DNA from: Aliivibrio salmonicida LFI1238
GTDB taxonomy: Bacteria; Pseudomonadota; Gammaproteobacteria; Enterobacterales; Vibrionaceae
Reading direction: 5' to 3'
Assembly: GCF_000196495.1 (NCBI RefSeq)
Contig: NC_011312.1
Coordinates: 2,914,001-2,978,000 of the forward strand
Length of the DNA stretch: 64,000 nucleotides
The position numbers and the translations under genes are program-made. Below, piece by piece: positions 8,389 through 15,906 of the stretch (positions are counted from its first letter, which is position 1; each line of letters starts with the position of its first letter). The notes beneath the pieces were generated by a model. The model worked only from the letters and a program-made list of their open reading frames with translations, did no database searches and was not told the origin of the DNA.

Positions 8389-9933
8389 ATGTACAATCTT
8401 GCGACCAACCTTGAGCGTAACGCCACATTTCGTCCAAATAATATTGCCCTAATTTTTCATGACCTAAAGATGACTTATTCAGAGCTCAATAAAAAAGTAA
8501 ATGCCATTGCTGATCATCTAACACAACTGCACATCCAACCCGATGACAAAATCGCACTTTCGTGCCCAAATACCCCTGAGTTTGTTATCGCTTATTACGC
8601 AATACAAAAAATAGGTGCAGTAGTCGTTCCTCTCAACGTAATGTTGAAAAGTGATGAAGTTGCTTATCATTTAAAAGACTCCGACGCTGTTGCTCTTATT
8701 TCATACCAAGGCTCTGATGCAATGCCGATAGGTAAATTTGGTTATGATGGCTACGAAAAAGCCGATTTTTGTGAGCATTTCATTTTAATTGAGACGACCG
8801 AATCACAGAAACCAGTTGCTGCGTATTCTTTTAATCAATGGTTAAACACTGGCAGAGATACCTTTGATACCGTTTGCAGAACCGCTCAAGACAGCTGTGT
8901 AATTTTATATACCTCTGGAACAACAGGTACAGCAAAAGGCGCAGAATTAAGTCAAAGTAATATGCTTTGTAATGCACAGGCTTGCCAATCATTAACGAAC
9001 CAAAAAGGAACGGACGTTAGCATTGCCATACTTCCTCTTTTCCATACGTTTGGCCAATCGTTAATAATGAACACCTCTATCTTAGCTGGCAGTGCATTAG
9101 TGCTTATTTCTCGCTTTGTACCTAAAACCGTTTTGCAGCAAATTCATGAGCATAAAGTTACGCACCTTGCTGGTGTGCCTACCATGTTTATTGGGTTGCT
9201 TGCTTATGCCGAAAAAAATAAAGGTGACTACCTAAAAGAAATAGCACAAACATTAAAAGTGGCCATTTCAGGTGGGGCTTCAATGCCGATAGAAGTACTA
9301 AAGCAATTTGAAGAGAAACTACAAGTTCCTGTCATTGAAGGTTACGGTTTATCTGAATCATCTCCGGTAGCGGCTTTTAATCATCTAGAGTTTCAACGCA
9401 AGCCCGGCAGTATTGGTCAACCCTTGCCGGGCATAACAATGAAAGTCATCGATAAAAATGGTCATGAATTACCTGTAGGACAAGAAGGCGAATTGGTAAT
9501 CCGAGGTCATAATGTGATGAAAGGCTATTACAAAAAGCCCCAGGAAACAGCAAAAACCATTATTGATGGCTGGCTTCATACCGGAGATATTGTACGCTTT
9601 GATGACGAAGGTTATATCTATGTCGTTGACCGCTTAAAAGAGCTGATCATTAGCGGTGGCTATAATGTGTATCCACGAGAAGTTGAAGAAGTGTATATGA
9701 AGCACCCTTCGGTTCATTTGGTGGCAGTAATTGGCATTGAACACCCTCGATTTGGGGAAGAAGTAAAAGCATTTGTTATTTTAAAAGAAGGCCACTCAAT
9801 ATCAGAAAAAGAATTGATAAAATGGAGCAAGCAACATTTAGCCGACTATAAATGCCCTAAACATCTCGATATCGTTGAAGCTCTACCAATGACAGCAACG
9901 GGGAAAATCTTAAAGCGAATGCTAAAACCTTAA
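8389..9933 (+). CDS. Long-chain fatty acid-CoA ligase-like AMP-binding enzyme
   Basis: This 514-residue protein belongs to the acyl-adenylate-forming (ANL) superfamily, which activates a carboxylic acid with ATP and transfers it to CoA. The P-loop YTSGTTGTAKGAE is near residue 175 and the adenine motif GYGLSESSP near 323. DGWLHTGD (about 390) precedes the hinge DRLKELIISGGYNVYP, and the catalytic lysine lies in TATGKILKR near the C-terminus. A medium- or long-chain fatty acid substrate is likely from overall similarity but cannot be fixed here. A GAAAGG site precedes the ATG. It stands alone, downstream of the broken porin gene. Confidence 0.88.
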   Translation: MYNLATNLERNATFRPNNIALIFHDLKMTYSELNKKVNAIADHLTQLHIQPDDKIALSCPNTPEFVIAYYAIQKIGAVVVPLNVMLKSDEVAYHLKDSDAVALISYQGSDAMPIGKFGYDGYEKADFCEHFILIETTESQKPVAAYSFNQWLNTGRDTFDTVCRTAQDSCVILYTSGTTGTAKGAELSQSNMLCNAQACQSLTNQKGTDVSIAILPLFHTFGQSLIMNTSILAGSALVLISRFVPKTVLQQIHEHKVTHLAGVPTMFIGLLAYAEKNKGDYLKEIAQTLKVAISGGASMPIEVLKQFEEKLQVPVIEGYGLSESSPVAAFNHLEFQRKPGSIGQPLPGITMKVIDKNGHELPVGQEGELVIRGHNVMKGYYKKPQETAKTIIDGWLHTGDIVRFDDEGYIYVVDRLKELIISGGYNVYPREVEEVYMKHPSVHLVAVIGIEHPRFGEEVKAFVILKEGHSISEKELIKWSKQHLADYKCPKHLDIVEALPMTATGKILKRMLKP

Positions 9934-10022
9934 CTCTCCCCTCACCACTATTTTTGCAGGTATATTCCCACACAAAGAATAGGTATATACTTGCGGAACA
10001 ATTTAATAATTGGATAACTACC

Positions 10023-10424
10023 ATGTCGAATAAAACAAATAAAGGCATTTGGTTTGCCTACATTGCCAGCCTTCTTACTCCGTTAACATTAATGGTCTCA
10101 GGTATTGTTGCCATCATATACGCTGGTTATCAAATGAATAAAGGGACTAATGACGAAGTCATTAATAGTCACTACTATGCCATTATCAAGAGCTTCTTTT
10201 TGTTTCTCACTTTCTTTGTTGTTCTTGGTGTTACTGCTGCAACAATGAGTGGAATGGTTGCCGGCTTAGAGTACTGGGTACATAGCTCTATTTTAGAGAA
10301 AATCTATTCTGCTATTCCCGTTATTGGTGCAATAATTTCATTATTAGCAATTGGGACTTGGTTTGTAAAATTAGCTAAAGGTATGCAAAAACTTAAGGCA
10401 TATCAACCAATTGAAAATCAATAA
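10023..10424 (+). CDS. Putative inner-membrane protein, unknown function
   Basis: I chose the internal ATG at 10023 (MSNKTNKGIW), giving 133 residues, because the longer frame from 9954 adds an uncharged-poor, non-membrane leader that overlaps likely promoter DNA. Three hydrophobic segments are visible: about residues 10-31, 55-80 and 100-118. The last is followed by a basic stretch (VKLAKGMQKLKAYQ). The layout resembles DUF4870-type small membrane proteins, but I would not assign the family firmly. A terminator follows directly. Confidence 0.7.
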   Translation: MSNKTNKGIWFAYIASLLTPLTLMVSGIVAIIYAGYQMNKGTNDEVINSHYYAIIKSFFLFLTFFVVLGVTAATMSGMVAGLEYWVHSSILEKIYSAIPVIGAIISLLAIGTWFVKLAKGMQKLKAYQPIENQ

Positions 10425-10425
10425 T

Positions 10426-10451
10426 AAAAAGGCACTCTATGTGCCTTTTTT
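10426..10451 (+). terminator. Rho-independent terminator
   Basis: AAAAAGGCAC and GTGCCTTTTTT pair around TCTAT, immediately after the membrane-protein gene. Confidence 0.9.
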
Positions 10452-10805
10452 GATTTGTAAAATAAATATTTGCTAACGAACATAACAACAAGAAAGTGAT
10501 CTTCATCAGTTTTACTGTTAGAATTTGCCCGAAAATAGATAGAAAATTACGAAAAAGATCTGATCGAGACAATGTAAGTAATGTAAGTTTGTTTTTAATA
10601 TTGTGATTAAAGAGCAAATTGTTTACCTGAATCAATAATCCATTACTCTTTTCGGTCTACACTACCAATAATTATTGAATTTATATGCTTAGCCATATGA
10701 GTAATGAAGCAAGAATTTGTTGTTATATTTCAACACTTCATACCATTAAGCTGAGCGTAACTGTGTTTATCATTTTAAATATACTTATCTGGAGAGATTT
10801 CTCAC
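10452..10805 (+). promoter_or_regulatory. Long pykF upstream region with a possible Cra/FruR site
   Basis: About 354 bp of AT-rich DNA holds no credible gene. CCTGAATCAATAAT (10626-10639) matches most of the Cra (FruR) consensus RSTGAAWCSNTHHW. Cra represses pykF in E. coli, so it is a reasonable but weak candidate. ATTACTC and GAGTAAT recur as distant inverted repeats (about 10642 and 10699). The pykF start has a CTGGAGAG ribosome site. Confidence 0.3.
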
Positions 10806-12218
10806 ATGAAAAAGACCAAAATCGTTTGTACGATTGGCCCAAAAACTGAATCAGTAGAAAAACTAACTGAATTAGCAAATGCTGGCATGAACGTAATGCG
10901 CCTTAACTTCTCACACGGCGATTTCCAAGAGCACGGCAACCGTATCGATAATCTTCGTCAAGTAATGAAGAACACAGGTAAGCAACTTGCTATCCTTCTT
11001 GATACTAAAGGTCCTGAAATCCGTACTATCAAACTAGACAACGGCAATGATGTCGCTCTAGTTGCTGGTCAAGACTTCACATTTACAACTGACGTTTCAG
11101 TTGTAGGTAATAAAGACGTTGTTGCTGTTACTTACCCAGGTTTTGCAAAAGATCTTGTTACTGGTAACACTATCCTTGTTGATGACGGTCTAATTGAAAT
11201 GGAAGTAGTTTCGACTACTGAAACTGAAGTTAAATGTAAAGTTCTTAACAACGGTGACCTAGGCGAAAACAAAGGTGTTAACCTTCCTGGTGTTTCAGTT
11301 AAGCTTCCAGCTCTTTCTGAAAAAGATAAAGCTGACCTTAAATTTGGTTGTGAGCAAGGCGTTGATTTCGTTGCTGCATCTTTTATTCGTAAAGAAGAAG
11401 ATGTTAAAGAAATCCGTGCTCTACTTGTTGCTAACGGCGGCGAGCACATCCAAATCATCTCTAAGATTGAAAACCAAGAAGGTGTAGATAACTTCGATTC
11501 AATCCTAGAAGCTTCTGACGGTATTATGGTTGCTCGTGGTGATCTTGGTGTTGAAATCCCTGTTGAAGAAGTAATCTTTGCACAGAAGATGATGATCGAG
11601 AAATGTAATCGCGCACGTAAAGTTGTAATCACTGCAACTCAAATGCTTGATTCTATGATCAAAAACCCACGTCCAACTCGCGCAGAAGCGGGCGACGTAG
11701 CTAACGCAATCCTTGATGGTACAGATGCAGTAATGCTTTCTGGTGAGTCTGCGAAAGGTAAATACCCTATCGAAGCTGTGACTATCATGGCGACAATCTG
11801 TGCTCGTACAGATGCAGTATTAAAAGCAGAGCTTAGCTCTCGCCTAGACAGCCCACGTCTACGTATCACTGAAGCGGTATGTAAAGGCGCTGTTGATACA
11901 GCAGAGAAACTAAGTGCACCTGTAATCGTAGTAGCGACAGAAGCGGGTAAATCAGCTCGTTCTATTCGTAAATACTTCCCAACAGCAAGAATCATTGCCG
12001 TAACGACTAATACTAAGACAGCAGCTCAACTTTGTCTTTCTAAAGGTATTACACCAATGGTTGTTGATGCTATCGACAGTACTGACGCATTCTACCTACG
12101 CGGTAAAGAGTTAGCTCTTGAGTCTGGTATTGGCGCTAAAGGCGATATCGTTGTTATGGTTTCTGGTGCTCTAGTACCATCAGGCACAACTAACACAGCA
12201 TCTGTTCACGTATTATAA
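10806..12218 (+). CDS. pykF: Pyruvate kinase I
   Basis: Pyruvate kinase converts phosphoenolpyruvate and ADP to pyruvate and ATP, the last glycolytic step. The 470-residue length and sequence fit the fructose-1,6-bisphosphate-activated PykF type. Motifs include KIVCTIGPKTES at the N-terminus, MRLNFSHGD near residue 31 and LDTKGPEIRT near 69. The signature ISKIENQEGVDN carries the catalytic Lys, GIMVARGDLGVEIP follows, and the C-terminal allosteric domain ends SVHVL. The codon choice is strongly biased, as expected for a highly expressed gene. A clean terminator follows. Confidence 0.96.
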   Translation: MKKTKIVCTIGPKTESVEKLTELANAGMNVMRLNFSHGDFQEHGNRIDNLRQVMKNTGKQLAILLDTKGPEIRTIKLDNGNDVALVAGQDFTFTTDVSVVGNKDVVAVTYPGFAKDLVTGNTILVDDGLIEMEVVSTTETEVKCKVLNNGDLGENKGVNLPGVSVKLPALSEKDKADLKFGCEQGVDFVAASFIRKEEDVKEIRALLVANGGEHIQIISKIENQEGVDNFDSILEASDGIMVARGDLGVEIPVEEVIFAQKMMIEKCNRARKVVITATQMLDSMIKNPRPTRAEAGDVANAILDGTDAVMLSGESAKGKYPIEAVTIMATICARTDAVLKAELSSRLDSPRLRITEAVCKGAVDTAEKLSAPVIVVATEAGKSARSIRKYFPTARIIAVTTNTKTAAQLCLSKGITPMVVDAIDSTDAFYLRGKELALESGIGAKGDIVVMVSGALVPSGTTNTASVHVL

Positions 12219-12254
12219 TTCAGATGAATATATAAAAATTACGTAACAATCAAT

Positions 12255-12281
12255 AAAAGAGAGCTTCGGCTCTCTTTTTTT
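12255..12281 (+). terminator. Terminator of pykF
   Basis: AAAAGAGAGC-TTCG-GCTCTCTTTTTTT is a perfect stem with a stable UUCG tetraloop, 36 bp after the stop. Confidence 0.95.
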
Positions 12282-12292
12282 ATGAATTATCA

Positions 12293-12321
12293 TTGGCACA
12301 AAACATGCAATACGGTATACT
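12293..12321 (+). promoter_or_regulatory. Strong sigma-70 promoter for the GntR gene
   Basis: TTGGCA (12293-12298) and TATACT (12316-12321) are 17 bp apart, five of six matches at each box. Transcription would start near 12328, giving a 5' leader of about 118 nt that contains the nested hairpin at 12345-12421. Confidence 0.75.
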
Positions 12322-12344
12322 CTCTTCCGCATTATTAACCACAC

Positions 12345-12421
12345 AGCAGATGGTATAGCCACCCTTTATTTAGCACACCTTACTCGATAAGCTAAACACA
12401 GGCCTAAACCGATGATCTGCT
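12345..12421 (+). ncRNA. Candidate structured 5' leader or small RNA upstream of the GntR gene
   Basis: Nested inverted repeats stack in register. AGCAGAT (12345-12351) pairs with ATCTGCT (12415-12421), then GGT with ACC, then GCC with GGC, then TTTAGC (12369-12374) with GCTAAA (12391-12396), closing a 16-nt loop. That is about 19 base pairs in an interrupted hairpin. It lies just downstream of a consensus promoter and ends 25 nt before the ATG. There is no T run, so it is not a simple terminator. I do not recognise a known riboswitch or sRNA family. Confidence 0.4.
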
Positions 12422-12446
12422 ATGAATATTTATAGAGAGAATCGCA

Positions 12447-13106
12447 GTGTCTAGCCCTACCCTTACTGATAAAGTATCAAAAATGATCCACCAAGATATT
12501 CTTAGTGGCGATCTTCACCCCGGTAAAAAGCTGGTTGTTGCTGAATTAAAAAAACGCTACAACGTAGGCGCATCTCCAATTCGTGAAGCTCTTGTTCAAT
12601 TATCATGGAGCAAATACGTTAAGCTAGAACCTCAAAAGGGATGTTGGGTTGCAACGATCTCAATTATTGAACTTGAAGAGCTATTCGAAGGTTTACGAGT
12701 TGTAGCAAAAATGCTGTTAGAAAAAGCCATTTCTAAAGGTGATGAAGCGTGGGAACTCAGTGTATTAACAAGCTACCACAGATTAAGTAAAGTCAACTTA
12801 GAGAATACACCAGAAGCAATCCAAGAATGGACACAGCGTCACTCTGACTTTCATAACTCACTGCTTTCTGGCGCAGACGCTCCTATTATGTTCCAGTTTT
12901 ATCAAGAATTAACAAACCAAATTAGGCGTTATCGCCATCTTCAAAATACACATAAAATGTTTAATAAAGAACATACTGATTATTTGGAAGAACATGAAAC
13001 AATCATGAAATTAACGCTTTCTCGAAATACAGATCAAGCGGTTGCATTATTAGAAAGTCATTATATTAAGACCATGGATCTACTCTCTGCCTATTTTGAA
13101 GCTTAA
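12447..13106 (+). CDS. GntR-family transcriptional regulator, FCD subfamily
   Basis: The 219-residue protein has an N-terminal winged helix-turn-helix (about residues 1-70; GKKLVVAELKKRYNVGASPI then REALVQL is the recognition region). An all-helical FCD effector domain follows (about 80-215), with histidines in RHSDFHN and EEHETIMKL that can bind a metal or carboxylate ligand. FCD regulators usually sense small organic acids and repress nearby catabolic genes, but no obvious target operon is adjacent. Expression may be controlled by the structured leader upstream. The next gene downstream is convergent. Confidence 0.88.
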   Translation: MSSPTLTDKVSKMIHQDILSGDLHPGKKLVVAELKKRYNVGASPIREALVQLSWSKYVKLEPQKGCWVATISIIELEELFEGLRVVAKMLLEKAISKGDEAWELSVLTSYHRLSKVNLENTPEAIQEWTQRHSDFHNSLLSGADAPIMFQFYQELTNQIRRYRHLQNTHKMFNKEHTDYLEEHETIMKLTLSRNTDQAVALLESHYIKTMDLLSAYFEA

Positions 13107-13117
13107 TTTGTCTACAA

Positions 13118-13145
13118 AAAAACCAGGTAAATCACCTGGTTTTTT
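13118..13145. terminator. Bidirectional terminator
   Basis: AAACCAGGT and ACCTGGTTT form a stem with a short AAATC loop, flanked by A and T runs on the two sides. It serves the GntR gene and the small convergent gene at 13161-13292. Confidence 0.9.
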
Positions 13146-13160
13146 GTATTCGTGTTTAGC

Positions 13161-13292
13161 TTACCATCCAAAAAACTCTTTATTATGCGTACCAATCAAT
13201 AACACCATAAGTAAAAAGTATATTGCACTTAACTGAAATCCTAGAATAGCCAAACTGCCGATTGTTAATCTCACTAAAAAATCTGTAAGCAT
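13161..13292 (-). CDS. Small 43-residue membrane protein, unknown function
   Basis: This short frame reads MLTDFLVRLTIG, then one hydrophobic helix (about residues 9-34, ending LLMVLLIG), then a polar tail THNKEFFGW. Three things support it. A promoter-like TAGACT-N16-TATACT lies upstream on the same strand (13373-13400). A purine-rich GAGGCTGGGG precedes the ATG. A terminator hairpin starts 16 bp after the stop. I do not recognise the family. It could be a small regulator of a membrane complex, but nothing in the sequence shows which one. Confidence 0.55.
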   Translation of the reverse strand: MLTDFLVRLTIGSLAILGFQLSAIYFLLMVLLIGTHNKEFFGW

Positions 13293-13372
13293 AAATACCC
13301 CAGCCTCTTTAGTCCTGCGCATCACTTTGCAATATCAGCGTCCTGCTGTAGACAAATTAAACGATACTAATA

Positions 13373-13400
13373 AGTATAGCCGTCTTACTACTTTAGTCTA
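13373..13400 (-). promoter_or_regulatory. Probable promoter of the 43-residue membrane protein gene
   Basis: On the minus strand TAGACT (13400-13395) and TATACT (13378-13373) are 16 bp apart. The -10 overlaps a small palindrome (ATACTTATTAGTAT). Confidence 0.5.
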
Positions 13401-13416
13401 ATAAGCGATAATGTAC

Positions 13417-15306
13417 CTAAGCCAAATCCCCTAAATCACTACAAATAGAAATAAGATTACGTCCATTGGTTTTTGATTCATACAATGCTAAGTCGGCACA
13501 TTTATAAGCATCATTACCTGCAATACCTATATCAGCCAAACCACCACTAATCGTTAATTGATATTCTTCCAATTGAGAAACCGCGACACGTAAGCGATTG
13601 ACGACCCTCTCTGCATCTTTCAACTCAGTATGAGGCATAATTATCGCAAACTCTTCTCCTCCATCTCTAGAGCCTTTTTGCAGTATACCTGCGACAAGAA
13701 AAATGACCTTATCACCAACGTCATGGCCTTTAGTGTCATTAATTCTTTTAAACCAGTCAATATCAAGAATGGCTAAACAACATTGATGTACTGGGTAATA
13801 ACGATTCGTTAATAACGTCTGATTCTCTAATTCAAACTCGAATTTTCTGCGATTCCAACAATCCGATAAACTGTCTTTTTCACTTAAATAACGCAATTCT
13901 TTTTCTAATAATTTTCGTTGAGTAATATCAATATAAGACAAAATATAATATTGAATGTCTTTACGCTTATTTTTAACAACTTGAATTCTTACCAGCAAGC
14001 TTAATTTTTTTTCGTCTTTATTTAATGCTTCGATTTCACCTTGCCAAACACCCAGTTCTTCGACTTGTTTCCAGTTCTGAACTCGCTTTTCTGAATGTTC
14101 AACACCTGACTTCAATACATCAAATGTGGTTTTTCCTATCGTCTCTGATGCACAGCATCCACTAATTAAAGAAAACGCTGAATTTACTTTTATAATTCGT
14201 TGATATTTATCTGTGATCACCACAGCCGTCATCCCCTCAAGAGCTGACTTTGCAAGTTGGCTTTCAATATTTGATTTATCCCATAATGTTAAAGCGACCC
14301 CACAAGGAAGTACGATTAAGCTTAATAACAATAATACAATCGTTGTTTCTTCGATTAATTCAGACTTCGCTTCTTGAAATAAAACATTCAAGCTTTCTTC
14401 AGAGTAATCCAATAAAAAGTACACTTCTTTATTTGGCACTTTTTGATTAAGAGAGAATTTATAAAACGAAAAAATATTTTTATCAATGTAAGCACTGCCT
14501 GTTTTTTGAGTAGTCATTAAGCGCCATAACTCCGAATTTTCAGCCTTTAATGTTTGATCTTCTCTTCCATTAACAAGATGACCAAACATTTTATTTCGCT
14601 TATTCGTTAATAAATAATAACCATCTTGATTAACGATAGAGGGAGAGATATTAAGCGTAGGAGAAAATTTAATCACATTTTCAATTCTCGTCTCACTCAG
14701 TTCAGCAACAACATACCCTTTACGAGATCCTAACACTTCAATTGGAATAATAATTTGCATGACTGGCTTATAAACACCCGACGTCGCTAACTTTTCATTT
14801 AAGACCACCCCTTCCGAAAATACTTGTCCGGCAGCTAATTGGGATAACGTTGTTAATAAGGAGTGATTCACGACAGTTAAGGGCAAATTATGTTTAGATG
14901 TCTCATTATTGATGGCGTTATAAGATAAGCTAAATAAAGCAATCCCTTGGTTATCGATAAGCTCTAATTGAGAGAAGAACTTTTCAGCTTTAACCAAATT
15001 AACCCATGAGCTTTCTACGGCTGCTTTAGCACGATTGGAAGGATATAAAAAATAATCATAAACAGGTCGGCTGTCAGAGAGTAAGCTTAATGTATTTTGG
15101 ATACGAGTTAATAACTCATCAAATTCATGATGTGTATAAGCTAACTGTCGAGTTGATTCATTTTGAACTTGCTCAATAATAACCAGTTTTTCTTTCTGAT
15201 ATTCACTATAAAAATACACCAGCGTTATCATTGATAACACAAGATAAACACAGCTAGAATAAGCTACTATTTTAAAACTTTTCTTATTCATGTCAGTTGA
15301 ACTCAA
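13417..15306 (-). CDS. Membrane-bound PAS-GGDEF diguanylate cyclase
   Basis: The 629-residue protein would make cyclic di-GMP. An N-terminal membrane helix (about 12-31) and a second one (about 318-338, TTIVLLLLSLIVLPCG) flank a periplasmic sensor domain of the Cache type. A PAS domain follows (about 350-470). The GGDEF domain starts near 480 with KDSLSDCWNRRKFE and carries GGEEF in GSRDGGEEFAIIMP. The region just before GGEEF is short: the usual RxxD-x5-GGEEF spacing, with its product-inhibition I-site, is missing. Activity is therefore likely but not certain. An alternative start is the Met at residue 6. Confidence 0.85.
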   Translation of the reverse strand: MSSTDMNKKSFKIVAYSSCVYLVLSMITLVYFYSEYQKEKLVIIEQVQNESTRQLAYTHHEFDELLTRIQNTLSLLSDSRPVYDYFLYPSNRAKAAVESSWVNLVKAEKFFSQLELIDNQGIALFSLSYNAINNETSKHNLPLTVVNHSLLTTLSQLAAGQVFSEGVVLNEKLATSGVYKPVMQIIIPIEVLGSRKGYVVAELSETRIENVIKFSPTLNISPSIVNQDGYYLLTNKRNKMFGHLVNGREDQTLKAENSELWRLMTTQKTGSAYIDKNIFSFYKFSLNQKVPNKEVYFLLDYSEESLNVLFQEAKSELIEETTIVLLLLSLIVLPCGVALTLWDKSNIESQLAKSALEGMTAVVITDKYQRIIKVNSAFSLISGCCASETIGKTTFDVLKSGVEHSEKRVQNWKQVEELGVWQGEIEALNKDEKKLSLLVRIQVVKNKRKDIQYYILSYIDITQRKLLEKELRYLSEKDSLSDCWNRRKFEFELENQTLLTNRYYPVHQCCLAILDIDWFKRINDTKGHDVGDKVIFLVAGILQKGSRDGGEEFAIIMPHTELKDAERVVNRLRVAVSQLEEYQLTISGGLADIGIAGNDAYKCADLALYESKTNGRNLISICSDLGDLA

Positions 15307-15350
15307 ACATACAGGGCGTCATTCTATATTTTTATCATTATATAAACAAT

Positions 15351-15375
15351 CAAGCCTTCTCAAAAAGAAGGCTTG
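15351..15375. terminator. Hairpin downstream of ilvH
   Basis: CAAGCCTTCT (15351-15360) pairs with AGAAGGCTTG (15366-15375) around CAAAA. It lies 37 bp past the ilvH stop and fits as the ilvIH terminator, though the following T run is interrupted. Confidence 0.7.
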
Positions 15376-15411
15376 ATTTATAAATCTATCTAATTGAATT
15401 GTAAATGAATA

Positions 15412-15906
15412 TTACACTCTAAGAGATTTTTCTCCTCGAGCAATACCAACAACACCACTTCTTGCCACTTCGATAACATCCGTCACTTCAGAAACCGCGG
15501 TAATAAACGCATCGAGTTTCTCTGATGTCCCTGTTAACTGAATGGTATATAAAGAACTGGTTACATCAACGATTTGTCCACGGAAAATATCAGCAGTACG
15601 CTTGACTTCTTCGCGTGCAAAACCGCTGGCTTTAACCTTAATAAGTAAAAGTTCTCGCTCTACATGGTCAGCGTCTGTGACTTCTTGTACTTTAATGACA
15701 TCTATTAATTTATGTAATTGCTTCTGAATCTGTTCAAGCTCCATAGCATCACTTGCAGTCGTGATATTTAAGCGCGATAAGGTTCTATCTTCAGTTGGAG
15801 AAACCGTTAATGACTCAATATTATAACCTCGTTGAGAGAACAGACCTACAACACGAGATAACGCCCCTGACTCATTTTCTAATAGCAGTGATATTATATG
15901 TCTCAT
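15412..15906 (-). CDS. ilvH: Acetolactate synthase III small regulatory subunit
   Basis: The 164-residue protein has an N-terminal ACT domain (RHIISLLLENESGALSRVVG, residues 2-21) that binds valine for feedback inhibition, and a C-terminal domain that activates the catalytic subunit. Length and sequence match IlvH. Its ATG overlaps the ilvI stop by one base (TAATG), indicating coupled translation. With IlvI it forms acetohydroxyacid synthase in branched-chain amino acid synthesis. Confidence 0.97.
   Translation of the reverse strand: MRHIISLLLENESGALSRVVGLFSQRGYNIESLTVSPTEDRTLSRLNITTASDAMELEQIQKQLHKLIDVIKVQEVTDADHVERELLLIKVKASGFAREEVKRTADIFRGQIVDVTSSLYTIQLTGTSEKLDAFITAVSEVTDVIEVARSGVVGIARGEKSLRV

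Noticed and set aside
10393..10635. Minus-strand 80-codon frame in the pykF upstream region
   Set aside because: It crosses a terminator and has no protein-like pattern; treated as chance.
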